NCBI GenBank assembly: GCA_049115935.1
Contig: JAGDZK010000063.1
Span: forward strand, 21,273-85,272
DNA: 64,000 nt
From: Bermanella sp049115935
GTDB lineage: Bacteria > Pseudomonadota > Gammaproteobacteria > Pseudomonadales > Oceanobacteraceae
Direction of reading: 5' to 3'
A program made the translations under genes and the position numbers. Positions 1-8,163 of this stretch are shown here, in pieces (the stretch's first letter is position 1; each line of letters begins with the position of its first letter). Below the pieces are notes generated by a model that ran no database searches, was not told where the DNA came from, and saw only the letters and a program-made list of their open reading frames with translations.

Positions 1-269
1 TTATTCATCCTTGCCTATGGTCGCTAAATAAAGAGTTATTTAAACAGTATAGACAATGATTCTAAGGAGCCGGCCAAATCACAGCAAGGCAAATTACGCC
101 ACAAATGTAGTTTTTTTACAAAAAAGAGTATCAAACCAAAATAAGATTAATTTGCGACTATAAGGCCAAATTCAAGCAAGAAAACAAGAACAACCACTAA
201 CAGCTGACATTCAAATAGCTTCTCATGATTGAAAAGCAGCATATTTTTGTAGTTTTTTTACAAAATCCA
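1..269. other. AT-rich leader with no gene seen
   Basis: I see no supportable ORF here. Every frame is interrupted by stops. A 15-nt sequence, TGTAGTTTTTTTACA, occurs twice (106..120 and 248..262). In the second copy the flanks extend the TTTGTA/TACAAA complementarity, so it can form a weak A/T hairpin just beyond the cobC stop codon. It lacks the GC stem of a standard terminator, so its role is unclear. Confidence 0.5.
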
Positions 270-860
270 TCAGCCATGTTTTAAAAGCTGATAATAATAA
301 GGCTCCCCATGATTGACACCTATTTGAGTCATTGACGCATAGGGCACATCCACACGATTAATATTTGGGTAAGGCAGACCCAAGACCTCTTTAAGTAACA
401 TGCGAATCACGCCACCGTGACAAATTATCAATTGGCGTTCATCTTTTCGGGACAAACACCCAAACCAATCTTTTAATACTCGCGCCTCAAAATCTAACAC
501 GCTCTCCCCTTCTGGCGCAGTAAAGTGCATGGGGTCATCCCACAATCCTTTGATGCGCTCGAAGTCATTGGCAAAAACCTGCTCTGTGGGCTGGTTTTCC
601 CACACCCCAAAATCAAATTCGCGTAAACCGTCAGCTTGTAATAACTCACAACCTAATTCTTGAGACAGACTTTGGGCAAAATCCCAACACCGCGACAGTG
701 GGCTTGCGATAATCACATCCCACTGCAAGCCTTTTACCGCTTCTCGCATTTGTGACCAACCAAGGTCCGTTAATGGGTGATTGGTGCGCCCACGAAAAAC
801 ATTGCCACCTTCTGGCTCTCCATGACGCAATAGATCAATGGTTTTTCTGGGCTGCTCCAT
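270..860 (-). CDS. cobC: Alpha-ribazole phosphatase-like histidine phosphatase
   Basis: This is a histidine phosphatase superfamily protein of about 196 residues. The N-terminal LLRHGE motif carries the phospho-accepting His, and ICHGGVIRML near residue 150 carries the second catalytic His. By context it would remove the 5'-phosphate of alpha-ribazole phosphate or of adenosylcobalamin phosphate, the last steps of nucleotide-loop assembly. I chose ATG at 860. It sits one base after the cobT stop and has a GAAGAG ribosome binding site. A GTG at 878 in the same frame would overlap cobT. It is the last gene of cobU-cobT-cobC. Broad-specificity family members look similar, so the function rests mainly on the operon. 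Confidence 0.85.
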   Translation of the reverse strand: MEQPRKTIDLLRHGEPEGGNVFRGRTNHPLTDLGWSQMREAVKGLQWDVIIASPLSRCWDFAQSLSQELGCELLQADGLREFDFGVWENQPTEQVFANDFERIKGLWDDPMHFTAPEGESVLDFEARVLKDWFGCLSRKDERQLIICHGGVIRMLLKEVLGLPYPNINRVDVPYASMTQIGVNHGEPYYYQLLKHG

Positions 861-861
861 A

Positions 862-1905
862 TTACTCTTCAGCCTCACTTACGCCCGCTTGGCTAAAGGT
901 GGCCATTTCATTATGCAGCGCCACTGCACTTTGCATCAGGCTCACCACCACAGCAGCGCCACTGCCTTCACCCAAGCGCATGCCAATATTTAATAAAGGC
1001 TGTGCACTTAAAGCCGCCAGCACTTTTTGATGGCCCGGCTCATGACTTTGATGACTGTAAAACAACCAAGGTGCAATACTTCGGTTAATTGCTTGGGCCA
1101 TTAAGGCTGCTGCACTACTAATAAACCCATCTACTAAAACAGGCACGCCCATTTGCGCACAACCAATATACGCCCCCACTAGACCTGCGATTTCAAAACC
1201 ACCCAAACACTGCAATTGATCAAGTGGGGTTTGAGCATTATGCAGTGCAATGGCATCTTCAATAATCTGCGCCTTCATGGGCAGCTTATCTTCCGTTAAA
1301 CCCGTACCTGGGCCCACTAAATCAGCCGCTGGCATTTTTAAATAAGCAGCCGCCAATGCGCTGGCCGATGTGGTATTGGCTATGCCCATTTCACCACCAA
1401 TGAACAACTCACACGCCATGTCTTTTGCACGATTTGCCGCAGCCAAACCTTCAGCCAGCGCCTCTTCAAGTTGCTCACGAGTCATGGCCGGCACTTGTGA
1501 AAAATCTTGCGTACCTGGCGCAATGCGCGCATTAATAATCTGAGTATGAGGTGCCACTTCAAACACGGTCCCAAGATTCACCACCTCAAACTGTGCTTTC
1601 AACTGACGAGCGAGCACTGAAATGGCAGCCCCCCCTTGAGCAAAGTTTTTCACCATTTCGGTGGTCACCGCCTGCGGAAAAGCAGAAACCCCTTGATTGG
1701 CCACCCCATGATCACCAGCAAAAATACTGATAAAAATCTTATTCAGCTCAGGGTGTAATTGCCCCTGACAACCAGCCAATCGTGTGGCCACTTGCTCTAA
1801 CTGCCCAAGCGCACCCGGCGGCTTGGTTAGGGTTAACTGATATTGTTGCGCTTGCTGCTCTACATCATTATGAAAAGGCGCTGCGTTATTTAAATACCAA
1901 GCCAT
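862..1905 (-). CDS. cobT: Nicotinate-nucleotide--dimethylbenzimidazole phosphoribosyltransferase
   Basis: The enzyme transfers phosphoribose from nicotinate mononucleotide to 5,6-dimethylbenzimidazole, giving alpha-ribazole phosphate for the lower ligand of B12. At 347 residues it is of normal length. Visible family signatures are KPPGALGQLE near residue 28, AGDHGV near 66, GEMGIANTT near 172, GPGTGL near 200, and GEGSGAA near the C-terminus, which contains the catalytic Glu. It lies about 30 bp after cobU and 1 bp before cobC on the same strand. The downstream gene probably relies on translational coupling. Confidence 0.96.
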   Translation of the reverse strand: MAWYLNNAAPFHNDVEQQAQQYQLTLTKPPGALGQLEQVATRLAGCQGQLHPELNKIFISIFAGDHGVANQGVSAFPQAVTTEMVKNFAQGGAAISVLARQLKAQFEVVNLGTVFEVAPHTQIINARIAPGTQDFSQVPAMTREQLEEALAEGLAAANRAKDMACELFIGGEMGIANTTSASALAAAYLKMPAADLVGPGTGLTEDKLPMKAQIIEDAIALHNAQTPLDQLQCLGGFEIAGLVGAYIGCAQMGVPVLVDGFISSAAALMAQAINRSIAPWLFYSHQSHEPGHQKVLAALSAQPLLNIGMRLGEGSGAAVVVSLMQSAVALHNEMATFSQAGVSEAEE

Positions 1906-1936
1906 GGGGCTTCCTTAAAACAAAAATTAGAAAAGT

Positions 1937-2470
1937 TTACACACGCGACTTAACCGCCATTGGGATTCCCGCCACCATGAGCGTTACCTGTTGCGCTTGC
2001 TTGGCAATTTGCTGGTGCAAGCGCCCAAGGTTATCCACATAACGCCGCGATAACTCACCCATTGGCACCACCCCCATACTGATTTCATTGGATACCAATA
2101 TGACCAAACCCTGCGCTTGTTCAAGAGTCGCAAGCAAAGCATCCACCTGTTCAGCTAAATCCAGCTCGTGGTGCATGACATTCATTAACCACAAGGTTAA
2201 ACAGTCAACCAATACCACCGAATTAGACTTGCTATGAGTTTCAATCACATGGGCTAACGCCAAAGGCTCTTCGACTGTTACCCAATGATTCGGGCGATCC
2301 AGCTGATGCTGCGCAATGCGCTCACCCATCTCTTGGTCGTGAGCTTGCGCTGTGGCCACGTAAGTGACGTCAAAGGCGGTTTTTTTGGCTAGAGATTCGG
2401 CATAACCACTCTTACCAGAACGGGCGCCGCCAAGAATCAAATGCACATTTGGTTGGGTAATTATTGCCAT
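1937..2470 (-). CDS. cobU: Bifunctional adenosylcobinamide kinase / adenosylcobinamide-phosphate guanylyltransferase
   Basis: This 177-residue protein has the CobU/CobP P-loop LILGGARSGKS at residues 11-21. It also has the VSNEISMGVVP signature and a C-terminal segment RYVDNLGRLHQ typical of the family. It phosphorylates adenosylcobinamide and then activates it with GTP for lower-ligand attachment. It is the first gene of cobU-cobT-cobC. Only 62 bp separate it from the divergent PilZ gene, so there is no room for a cobalamin riboswitch leader. No corrin ring genes are present, so the window supports salvage or late assembly only. Confidence 0.95.
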   Translation of the reverse strand: MAIITQPNVHLILGGARSGKSGYAESLAKKTAFDVTYVATAQAHDQEMGERIAQHQLDRPNHWVTVEEPLALAHVIETHSKSNSVVLVDCLTLWLMNVMHHELDLAEQVDALLATLEQAQGLVILVSNEISMGVVPMGELSRRYVDNLGRLHQQIAKQAQQVTLMVAGIPMAVKSRV

Positions 2471-2532
2471 GTTTTTGTCATTGTGGGTGAAAGGGCTAAT
2501 CTTATAAGGTATAGACAGCAGGGGCCAGTCAC

Positions 2533-2868
2533 ATGAAAGATCAACGCCAATTTACCCGTAAATCATTGCACTGCATGGTTTCGGTGTTTAATGAAGAAGG
2601 GGCGTCACTTGGCAACCTTGTAGATTACTCCAAAGCAGGTGTCATGATGTCTAGCTACCAAGCAATGACGGTCAATGAAACGATTGAATGTACCATGGTC
2701 GACCTACCCAATAATATCGGTAGAAAGCGATCCGGCAAAATTACATTGAAATGCGTTTGGTCAGAACAACTCACCAACACCATGTTTGGTAGCGGCTTTC
2801 AATTAATTAATGCCGACGAAGAAGCCAAAATCATGTTTGCCAGTTATGATAGTGCCCAAGAAGATTAA
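2533..2868 (+). CDS. PilZ domain protein (predicted c-di-GMP receptor)
   Basis: This 111-residue single-domain protein has an N-terminal QRQFTRKSL segment, a relaxed form of the PilZ RxxxR motif. It is followed by DYSKAGVMM near residue 31, matching the D/NxSxxG motif, and a late GSGFQLI strand. PilZ domains bind c-di-GMP and act as adaptors for motility, pili or exopolysaccharide. There is no output domain, so a protein partner is expected. It is divergent from cobU and lies 17 bp before the ROK kinase. Its target cannot be read from the sequence. The pili and capsule genes in this window are possible but unproven targets. Confidence 0.85.
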   Translation: MKDQRQFTRKSLHCMVSVFNEEGASLGNLVDYSKAGVMMSSYQAMTVNETIECTMVDLPNNIGRKRSGKITLKCVWSEQLTNTMFGSGFQLINADEEAKIMFASYDSAQED

Positions 2869-2885
2869 CTTGCAGCGCAGTTTTT

Positions 2886-3809
2886 ATGAGCACTCCCCCT
2901 GTTTTATTAGGCATTGACCTTGGCGGTACCAAAATTGAAATCATTGCCATGGATCACAGTGGTCAAACGCTTTACCGCAAGCGCTGCGATACCCCAAAAC
3001 ACCCCAACCCAGCTCAGCAATACACACTAATTATCGAGCAGATTCAGCAGCTCGTAACTGATTGCGAATCAAATATTCACCGACATCATAGTCCAGTGGG
3101 TATTGGCATCCCTGGTAGCGAATCTTTAACCACAGGTTTGATTAAAAACGCCAATACGACTTGTTTAATTGGCAAGCCTTTTCGTCAAGATTTAGCCCGC
3201 CAGTTAGATCGACCCGTTAAAATTGAAAACGATGCCAACTGCTTTGCATTAAGCGAAGCTATAGATGGCGCTGGTGCAAATCACAACAGCGTATTTGCCG
3301 TTATTCTGGGCACGGGGGTGGGCGGTGGCTGGGTAATCAACCAACAATTGATCATTGGCCCCAACCATATTTGCGGTGAATGGGGTCACAACCCTCTGCC
3401 TTGGCCAAGTGCTGATGATGAGCCAAAGCAAACTTGCTACTGCGGCAAACAAGGCTGCATCGAAACCTATTTATCTGGCCCAGGCATGAGCAAACAAAAT
3501 GCTCTGCAGTTCAATTTAAATCTATCCAGCAAAGAGTTAATCACTCAGCTTTCCAACAACAATGACGCGCAGAAGGCGTATCAACAATACACTCACAGAT
3601 TAGCAAAAAGCCTAGCCAGTGTGATTAACATCATGGACCCAGAAGTCATTGTATTAGGGGGCGGCCTATCAAATATAGAAAGCCTGTATCAAGATATTCC
3701 GCAAATATGGGGAGAGTACGTATTTAGCGATGAGGTAAAAACAAGAATAATTAAAAACCAATACGGCGACTCAAGTGGTGTACGTGGTGCCGCATGGTTA
3801 AACAAATAA
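2886..3809 (+). CDS. mak: ROK-family sugar kinase, fructokinase (Mak)-like
   Basis: This 307-residue ROK kinase has GIDLGGTKIE near residue 9 (phosphate binding) and ENDANCFALSEA near 118 (the catalytic Asp region). It also has GTGVGGGWV and the zinc-binding cluster CYCGKQGCIET near 190. The C-terminus GDSSGVRGAAWL and the segment GEWGHNPLPW closely match E. coli Mak as I remember it. Fructokinase is therefore the best guess, with N-acetylglucosamine or N-acetylmannosamine kinase as alternatives in the same family. It phosphorylates a hexose with ATP in the cytoplasm. It follows the PilZ gene closely, possibly co-transcribed. Confidence 0.85.
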   Translation: MSTPPVLLGIDLGGTKIEIIAMDHSGQTLYRKRCDTPKHPNPAQQYTLIIEQIQQLVTDCESNIHRHHSPVGIGIPGSESLTTGLIKNANTTCLIGKPFRQDLARQLDRPVKIENDANCFALSEAIDGAGANHNSVFAVILGTGVGGGWVINQQLIIGPNHICGEWGHNPLPWPSADDEPKQTCYCGKQGCIETYLSGPGMSKQNALQFNLNLSSKELITQLSNNNDAQKAYQQYTHRLAKSLASVINIMDPEVIVLGGGLSNIESLYQDIPQIWGEYVFSDEVKTRIIKNQYGDSSGVRGAAWLNK

Positions 3810-3816
3810 CAAGCAA

Positions 3817-4662
3817 TTAAAAACCGGCAAACACCGTTAAACACGCAACCACTAGCAGCCAAATAACCGCACAGCGCTGCATAAGTTGATTACTTTCTTC
3901 TAGTTCAGAAACCGCCTTGGTGCAGTCAAAGCTCTCATCTGTACGCTCATCATGCTTAAACATGGTTTTATGCAGGACCTGTTGGCTTGAGCTTTCAAAA
4001 TCAAACATAAAGCGGCTAGCGGTTGAAAAGCTCTGCACAAAATCACCAGCCAAAGCGATACTCACTGCTAACAATCTAACCGGTGCCCACGCCAAGGCAT
4101 GCAACAAACTCTTCACCCATAACGCATTCGATTGGGTATAAAACCAAAACGTTAATAAACACAATAACGCACCACTGACACCTGCCACTAAAAACCAAAA
4201 GGCAAACACAAAAAAACGCTTAAACCACGCCATGACAATGGCCTGCTGAACACTTTGATGCAATTGCAAAGGCGTTTGGCTTTGAGCCTGTTCTTGCACA
4301 CTTAAAAACTGCTGAGCACAGTGATAAGCGCCTTGATAATCTTGACGCCCCCAACAGCCCTTATAATCCTTAAAACGGGAACTAAAATCATCCCGCCCTA
4401 AAATATATAAAAACAGCAATACCTGAACCACAATGGAAACAATAGTGCCAATCACACCACTTAAATAAGTCAAACCAAAACTAATAAGCAAGCAAGGTAA
4501 GCCAACCAGTAAACTGTATACCAGTATCTGCCCACGAGTGCCCATTTGCTCTAACTTAAATGGTTTTAACAAGCGCAAGTACCAGCCGTTATTTCGCTGA
4601 TATCCCTGCTGCTTGGTTTGGCGCTGCAACAAAACCGTAAACAGCAACACTATAAATTTCAT
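3817..4662 (-). CDS. ampE: AmpE-like inner-membrane protein
   Basis: This is a 281-residue membrane protein of the AmpE family. It has hydrophobic segments near residues 45-90, 145-180 and 185-215, and a terminal segment near 262-281. The cytoplasmic loop contains GRDDFSSRFKDYKGCWGRQDYQGAYHCA. The start overlaps the end of ampD by 4 bp (ATGA type), the classic ampDE arrangement. AmpE is described as a sensory or accessory inner-membrane protein in beta-lactamase and peptidoglycan-recycling signalling. Its biochemical activity is not settled. Convergent with mak, 7 bp apart. Confidence 0.9.
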   Translation of the reverse strand: MKFIVLLFTVLLQRQTKQQGYQRNNGWYLRLLKPFKLEQMGTRGQILVYSLLVGLPCLLISFGLTYLSGVIGTIVSIVVQVLLFLYILGRDDFSSRFKDYKGCWGRQDYQGAYHCAQQFLSVQEQAQSQTPLQLHQSVQQAIVMAWFKRFFVFAFWFLVAGVSGALLCLLTFWFYTQSNALWVKSLLHALAWAPVRLLAVSIALAGDFVQSFSTASRFMFDFESSSQQVLHKTMFKHDERTDESFDCTKAVSELEESNQLMQRCAVIWLLVVACLTVFAGF

Positions 4663-5213
4663 GAAATGTCTTCTTTTATTAATTGTTTAAAGTAGGGCCA
4701 ATCAAAACTTGGACCCGGATCGGTTTTACGCCCCGGCGCAATATGATCATGTCCCACTATGCGATTGGATAAAATATTGGGGTAGTGTTCACGCAAGCAG
4801 TCCGTCACCTGTGCCAACGCCTTATACTGTTGCTGAGTATAGGGCACATCATCCGCCCCTTCTAACTCAATGCCGATGGAGAAGTCATTGCAATTAGCTT
4901 CACCTTCAAATTCGCTCACACCCGCATGCCAAGCACGTTCATTAAACGGCACAAATTGCACCAACTCACCGCCACGCTTAATAAGTAAGTGTGCACTCAC
5001 ATGCAGGTCTTTTATTTCATCAAAATATGGGTGCGCGCTGCAATCAAGCTGATTACAGAAGAAATCCTCAATATAGGAGCCTCCAAATTGCTTCGGAGGC
5101 AGGCTGATGTTATGTACCACCAACATAGAAACCGCCATGGATTCTGGACGCTGATTATAGTTAGGGGAAGGCTGCCAATGGGCTTCACACAACCTATGGT
5201 TTTGTATCTTCAC
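4659..5213 (-). CDS. ampD: 1,6-anhydro-N-acetylmuramyl-L-alanine amidase AmpD
   Basis: This is a cytoplasmic zinc amidase of peptidoglycan recycling, cleaving anhydroMurNAc-peptides. The 184-residue protein belongs to the Amidase_2 fold. His34 in MLVVHNIS and His/Asp in VGHDHIAPGRKTDPGPSFDW near residues 154-164 are the expected zinc ligands. The conserved WHAGVSEFEG and IGIELEG segments are also present. No signal peptide is seen, as expected for the cytoplasmic AmpD. It is the first gene of ampDE and diverges from nadC across a roughly 300-bp gap. Confidence 0.97.
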   Translation of the reverse strand: MKIQNHRLCEAHWQPSPNYNQRPESMAVSMLVVHNISLPPKQFGGSYIEDFFCNQLDCSAHPYFDEIKDLHVSAHLLIKRGGELVQFVPFNERAWHAGVSEFEGEANCNDFSIGIELEGADDVPYTQQQYKALAQVTDCLREHYPNILSNRIVGHDHIAPGRKTDPGPSFDWPYFKQLIKEDIS

Positions 5214-5512
5214 TGTCGATTGACCACAAAAAATAAAAGCCTAGCATTGATGAAATTAGGCGAATTAGCAAGATACGCCTCAAAAGTACCCTCTATACAC
5301 TTCTACCCATATCACTGTTACGACCATGATTTGGCTGCAGGCAGTGCACTTCTGGGTTATTCAGTATAAAATCCACCCTTTTTTAGGCTTGCTGAACTCT
5401 ACCGAGAACATCGCCCTATTCGCTATATCTGCCGAAATTATTACCTATATAAAGCAGAGACAGTCGGCAACGGGTCAGCGCTTTCACCTTATTTGTTAAA
5501 AGTAGTTAAATC
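5214..5512. promoter_or_regulatory. Divergent intergenic region between ampD and nadC
   Basis: This 299-bp gap must hold the promoters of ampDE (minus) and nadC (plus). I see no convincing ORF, repeat or terminator. The stretch just before nadC is AT-rich, but I cannot pick out confident -35/-10 elements. Confidence 0.4.
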
Positions 5513-6355
5513 ATGAACCTAACACTCGAGCACATCCAAGCTGATATAGAGCAAGGCGTCAAACTGGCACTGGCTGAAGACATTGGTTCTGGGGATATTA
5601 CTGCGCAGCTGATTCCAGAAAACAAACAAAGTCATGCTCGCATTATTAGCCGCGACGAGGCCACCATTGCCGGCTGTGAATGGGTTAATGAAGTATTCAA
5701 ACAACTTGATAATACGGTGGAAATCATCTGGCATGTGAAAGACGGCCAACAAGTTAACTCTAACGACACATTGTTCGAACTAAAAGGCGCTTCTCGCAGT
5801 TTATTAACCGGCGAGCGCACGGCTCTTAACTTTCTGCAAACCTTATCAGCCGTTGCCACCAAGTGCTTTCATTACAGCCAGCAAGTTAAACACACCCAGG
5901 TAAAACTATTAGATACTCGTAAAACCATTCCGGGTATGCGCAATGCTCTTAAATATGCCGTTACCCAAGGTGGCTGCTTTAATCATCGCATTGGTTTATA
6001 CGACGCATTCTTAATTAAAGAAAATCACATCAATGCTTGTGGCTCAATCAAACAAGCCATTGAACAAGCCAAGATCATCGCGCCAGGCAAACCTATCGAA
6101 GTAGAAGTTGAAAACTTTGATGAACTAAACCAAGCACTGGATGCTGGCGCACATATCATCATGCTGGATAACTTTAACATTGAAGAAACCAAGCAAGCTG
6201 TAAAACACACTAACGGCAAAGCAAAATTAGAAGCCAGCGGCAACATCACAGATAAAACCCTAGTGAGCAACGCTGAAACCGGCGTGGACTTTATTTCCAT
6301 TGGTACATTAACCAAAGATATCAAGGCCGTGGATTTATCCATGCGTATGGTTTGA
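5513..6355 (+). CDS. nadC: Nicotinate-nucleotide pyrophosphorylase (quinolinate phosphoribosyltransferase)
   Basis: NadC converts quinolinate and PRPP to nicotinate mononucleotide in de novo NAD synthesis. The 280-residue protein shows ALAEDIGSGDITAQLIP at the N-terminus and LLTGERTALNFLQTLSAVAT near 95. It also has LLDTRKTIPGMRNALKYAV with the substrate-binding Arg/Lys near 135, GGCFNHRIGLYDAFLIKENH, IEVEVEN, IMLDNF, and the C-terminal EASGNI and DFISIGTLTKD. All family blocks are intact. It sits next to ampD as in many gammaproteobacteria. Probably a single-gene unit, since the following cassette differs strongly in composition. Confidence 0.97.
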   Translation: MNLTLEHIQADIEQGVKLALAEDIGSGDITAQLIPENKQSHARIISRDEATIAGCEWVNEVFKQLDNTVEIIWHVKDGQQVNSNDTLFELKGASRSLLTGERTALNFLQTLSAVATKCFHYSQQVKHTQVKLLDTRKTIPGMRNALKYAVTQGGCFNHRIGLYDAFLIKENHINACGSIKQAIEQAKIIAPGKPIEVEVENFDELNQALDAGAHIIMLDNFNIEETKQAVKHTNGKAKLEASGNITDKTLVSNAETGVDFISIGTLTKDIKAVDLSMRMV

Positions 6356-6383
6356 AAACCCAACAACTAGAATAAGAAGTATT

Positions 6384-7988
6384 ATGGTTTCGTTATCCCC
6401 ACAACTAAGCAAGATTATTCTTGCTTTTTTATTGCTAACCCCATGGTTTAGTTTATATCAAAAGATTCTGTTTCCGCACTTAGCTCAAACAGGGTTTGAT
6501 GGTTCAGTTATTACATTAGTTGAACTCATTTTTGTTATTTTCATTAGCATTTTTGGCAAGCACCCACAGGTAACGAAACAGGGGCTATACCTACTTATAG
6601 CCATTAGTGGCTGGCATATTTCAGGTTTTCTTTCTGCTTATCTCAGTGAGCACTTTTACCCATCATTAATTAAACAGATTGAATATCTCATTCATTGCAT
6701 GTTTGCCTATAGCGTATGGGTGTTTTTATCACAAACACAAAAACAAGAAAAAATGGCATGGTTTCTTGTGTTTACGTTTGTTTGGATGATTTATTATATT
6801 CTATGTGCTTGGCATATCGCAGAAGACCCCTTCTCGATAGACTGGGTGACACAACTTCCTTTTTTCAACAATATTAGACATTCTGGTTTTATTCTAACTT
6901 GTGTTTTACCATTTCTATTATTACCACTTTTATCAAATCTAAAAAATAAAACACTATTAACTATTTTCTTGCTAAGCCTATATTGGGGCTTTTTAATCTG
7001 GACCTGCTCCAGAGGCACATTCTTTGCTTCGCTGATTTCAATTATCTCAATTTACTTTTTATTTCGATCGACACCCAAAATATCGTTTATCCTAGTTTCA
7101 TCTTTTTTGATTGGTTGGATTATCGCATTTCAATTTCCATCCATAAGCGCTTCATTAAATCCGTTTCGTCTATTGTTTTTAAATTTCCAATATACAGATG
7201 TAATTGAAGCCAACACACTCTCATCCGGTCGCTTAGATATTTGGCTAAAGGCTTATGCAGCAGGCATTGAACATAGTACCTTTTTCGGTTTTGGTGCCAA
7301 TGGGTATGAATATGTTTCGCCAAAGATACACACCAACACTGTCCACCCCCATAGTAGTATATTTCAATTTATAAGTGAGTATGGATATATAGGTTTCAGT
7401 CTAATAATATTGATCTTCCTAAACATTCTATTTATCTGGAAAAATGCAAGAGCATCGGGCAACCAGACCATTATCACTTTAAGTAAGATATCAGTGTTAA
7501 CTTTCATTATTGGCTCTATAGTTGACGGGCATTTTTATTATAATTTCTCACTTATTTATCTAGCTATTATTCTTGGCTTATCATTCTCAAGTCACAATAA
7601 AACCAATACAAACAAATCAAGCATATGCATACCCTTGGTATTTTTACTGACATACTCAGGGGCGACATTCTTTTTAAAACAACACTGGGCTACCTATATT
7701 GAGCAACAAATAGAGCTGATAGATCAACAGCAATTAACACAATTAGAAAGTTTTCCAAGCTATTATTTCCCAATGAAGTGGTTATACGGAGAAAGTGATA
7801 TACCTGATTTAAAAAGCAAAGCGGTTAAGTTTGGTCAAGAACATGGCCCAATGAAGTGCAACTACTACTTAATAGAGTACATAAACACCAAAAATAGTGA
7901 ACACTTAACACCAAATATTGAAAAGCATTGCAGAAAAGAAGATTTAAAAAACTTTAACATTGAAAATTTTAGTGGCAACATCAAATGA
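6384..7988 (+). CDS. O-antigen ligase / pilin oligosaccharyltransferase-like (Wzy_C) membrane protein
   Basis: This is a polytopic membrane protein of 534 residues with about ten to twelve hydrophobic segments. A large periplasmic loop carries SGRLDIWLKAYAAG and HPHSSIFQFISEYGYIG, the pattern of the Wzy_C / WaaL / PglL superfamily that moves lipid-linked glycans onto an acceptor. The C-terminal 110 residues are a soluble tail. The gene is AT-rich compared with nadC. It lies about 2.3 kb upstream of pilA, so a TfpO/PglL-like pilin glycan ligase is an attractive reading. LPS O-antigen ligase or polymerase is equally compatible with the motifs. Its TGA overlaps the ATG of the following small ORF. 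Confidence 0.75.
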   Translation: MVSLSPQLSKIILAFLLLTPWFSLYQKILFPHLAQTGFDGSVITLVELIFVIFISIFGKHPQVTKQGLYLLIAISGWHISGFLSAYLSEHFYPSLIKQIEYLIHCMFAYSVWVFLSQTQKQEKMAWFLVFTFVWMIYYILCAWHIAEDPFSIDWVTQLPFFNNIRHSGFILTCVLPFLLLPLLSNLKNKTLLTIFLLSLYWGFLIWTCSRGTFFASLISIISIYFLFRSTPKISFILVSSFLIGWIIAFQFPSISASLNPFRLLFLNFQYTDVIEANTLSSGRLDIWLKAYAAGIEHSTFFGFGANGYEYVSPKIHTNTVHPHSSIFQFISEYGYIGFSLIILIFLNILFIWKNARASGNQTIITLSKISVLTFIIGSIVDGHFYYNFSLIYLAIILGLSFSSHNKTNTNKSSICIPLVFLLTYSGATFFLKQHWATYIEQQIELIDQQQLTQLESFPSYYFPMKWLYGESDIPDLKSKAVKFGQEHGPMKCNYYLIEYINTKNSEHLTPNIEKHCRKEDLKNFNIENFSGNIK

Positions 7989-8161
7989 GCTATAAACACC
8001 TATCTTATATGCTTCAATGGTTTTACCTATTTAATATTACAAAGATAATAAAAATTTCAATGAATCTCCTACCTATAGCACTTAAGGGAGACGACAAACA
8101 GCTCCCTCATTCTGCACAAACATTAAGCCTGGGGCGAGACAAAATAAGAGATGGGAATTAA
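7985..8161 (+). CDS. Small ORF, 58 residues, coupled between ligase and sulfatase genes
   Basis: This short frame starts with an ATG that overlaps the TGA of the upstream ligase gene (ATGA). It runs 58 codons and stops with TAA two bases before the ATG of the downstream sulfatase gene. It begins MSYKHLSYMLQWFYLF, has a moderately hydrophobic basic first half and a polar, charged tail (SLGRDKIRDGN). I recognise no family. The exact fit between two coupled genes is strong evidence that it is translated or at least carries translation forward. Function unknown. A leader or coupling peptide, or a small membrane-associated partner, are guesses. Confidence 0.6.
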   Translation: MSYKHLSYMLQWFYLFNITKIIKISMNLLPIALKGDDKQLPHSAQTLSLGRDKIRDGN

Positions 8162-8163
8162 AC

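Noticed and set aside
2471..2532. Cobalamin riboswitch before cobU
   Set aside because: Only 62 bp separate cobU from the divergent PilZ gene, too short for the riboswitch, and no B12-box sequence is seen.
4989..5369. 126-codon plus-strand frame over ampD
   Set aside because: It is antisense to ampD with no domain. It is a shadow of the real gene and runs into the intergenic region.
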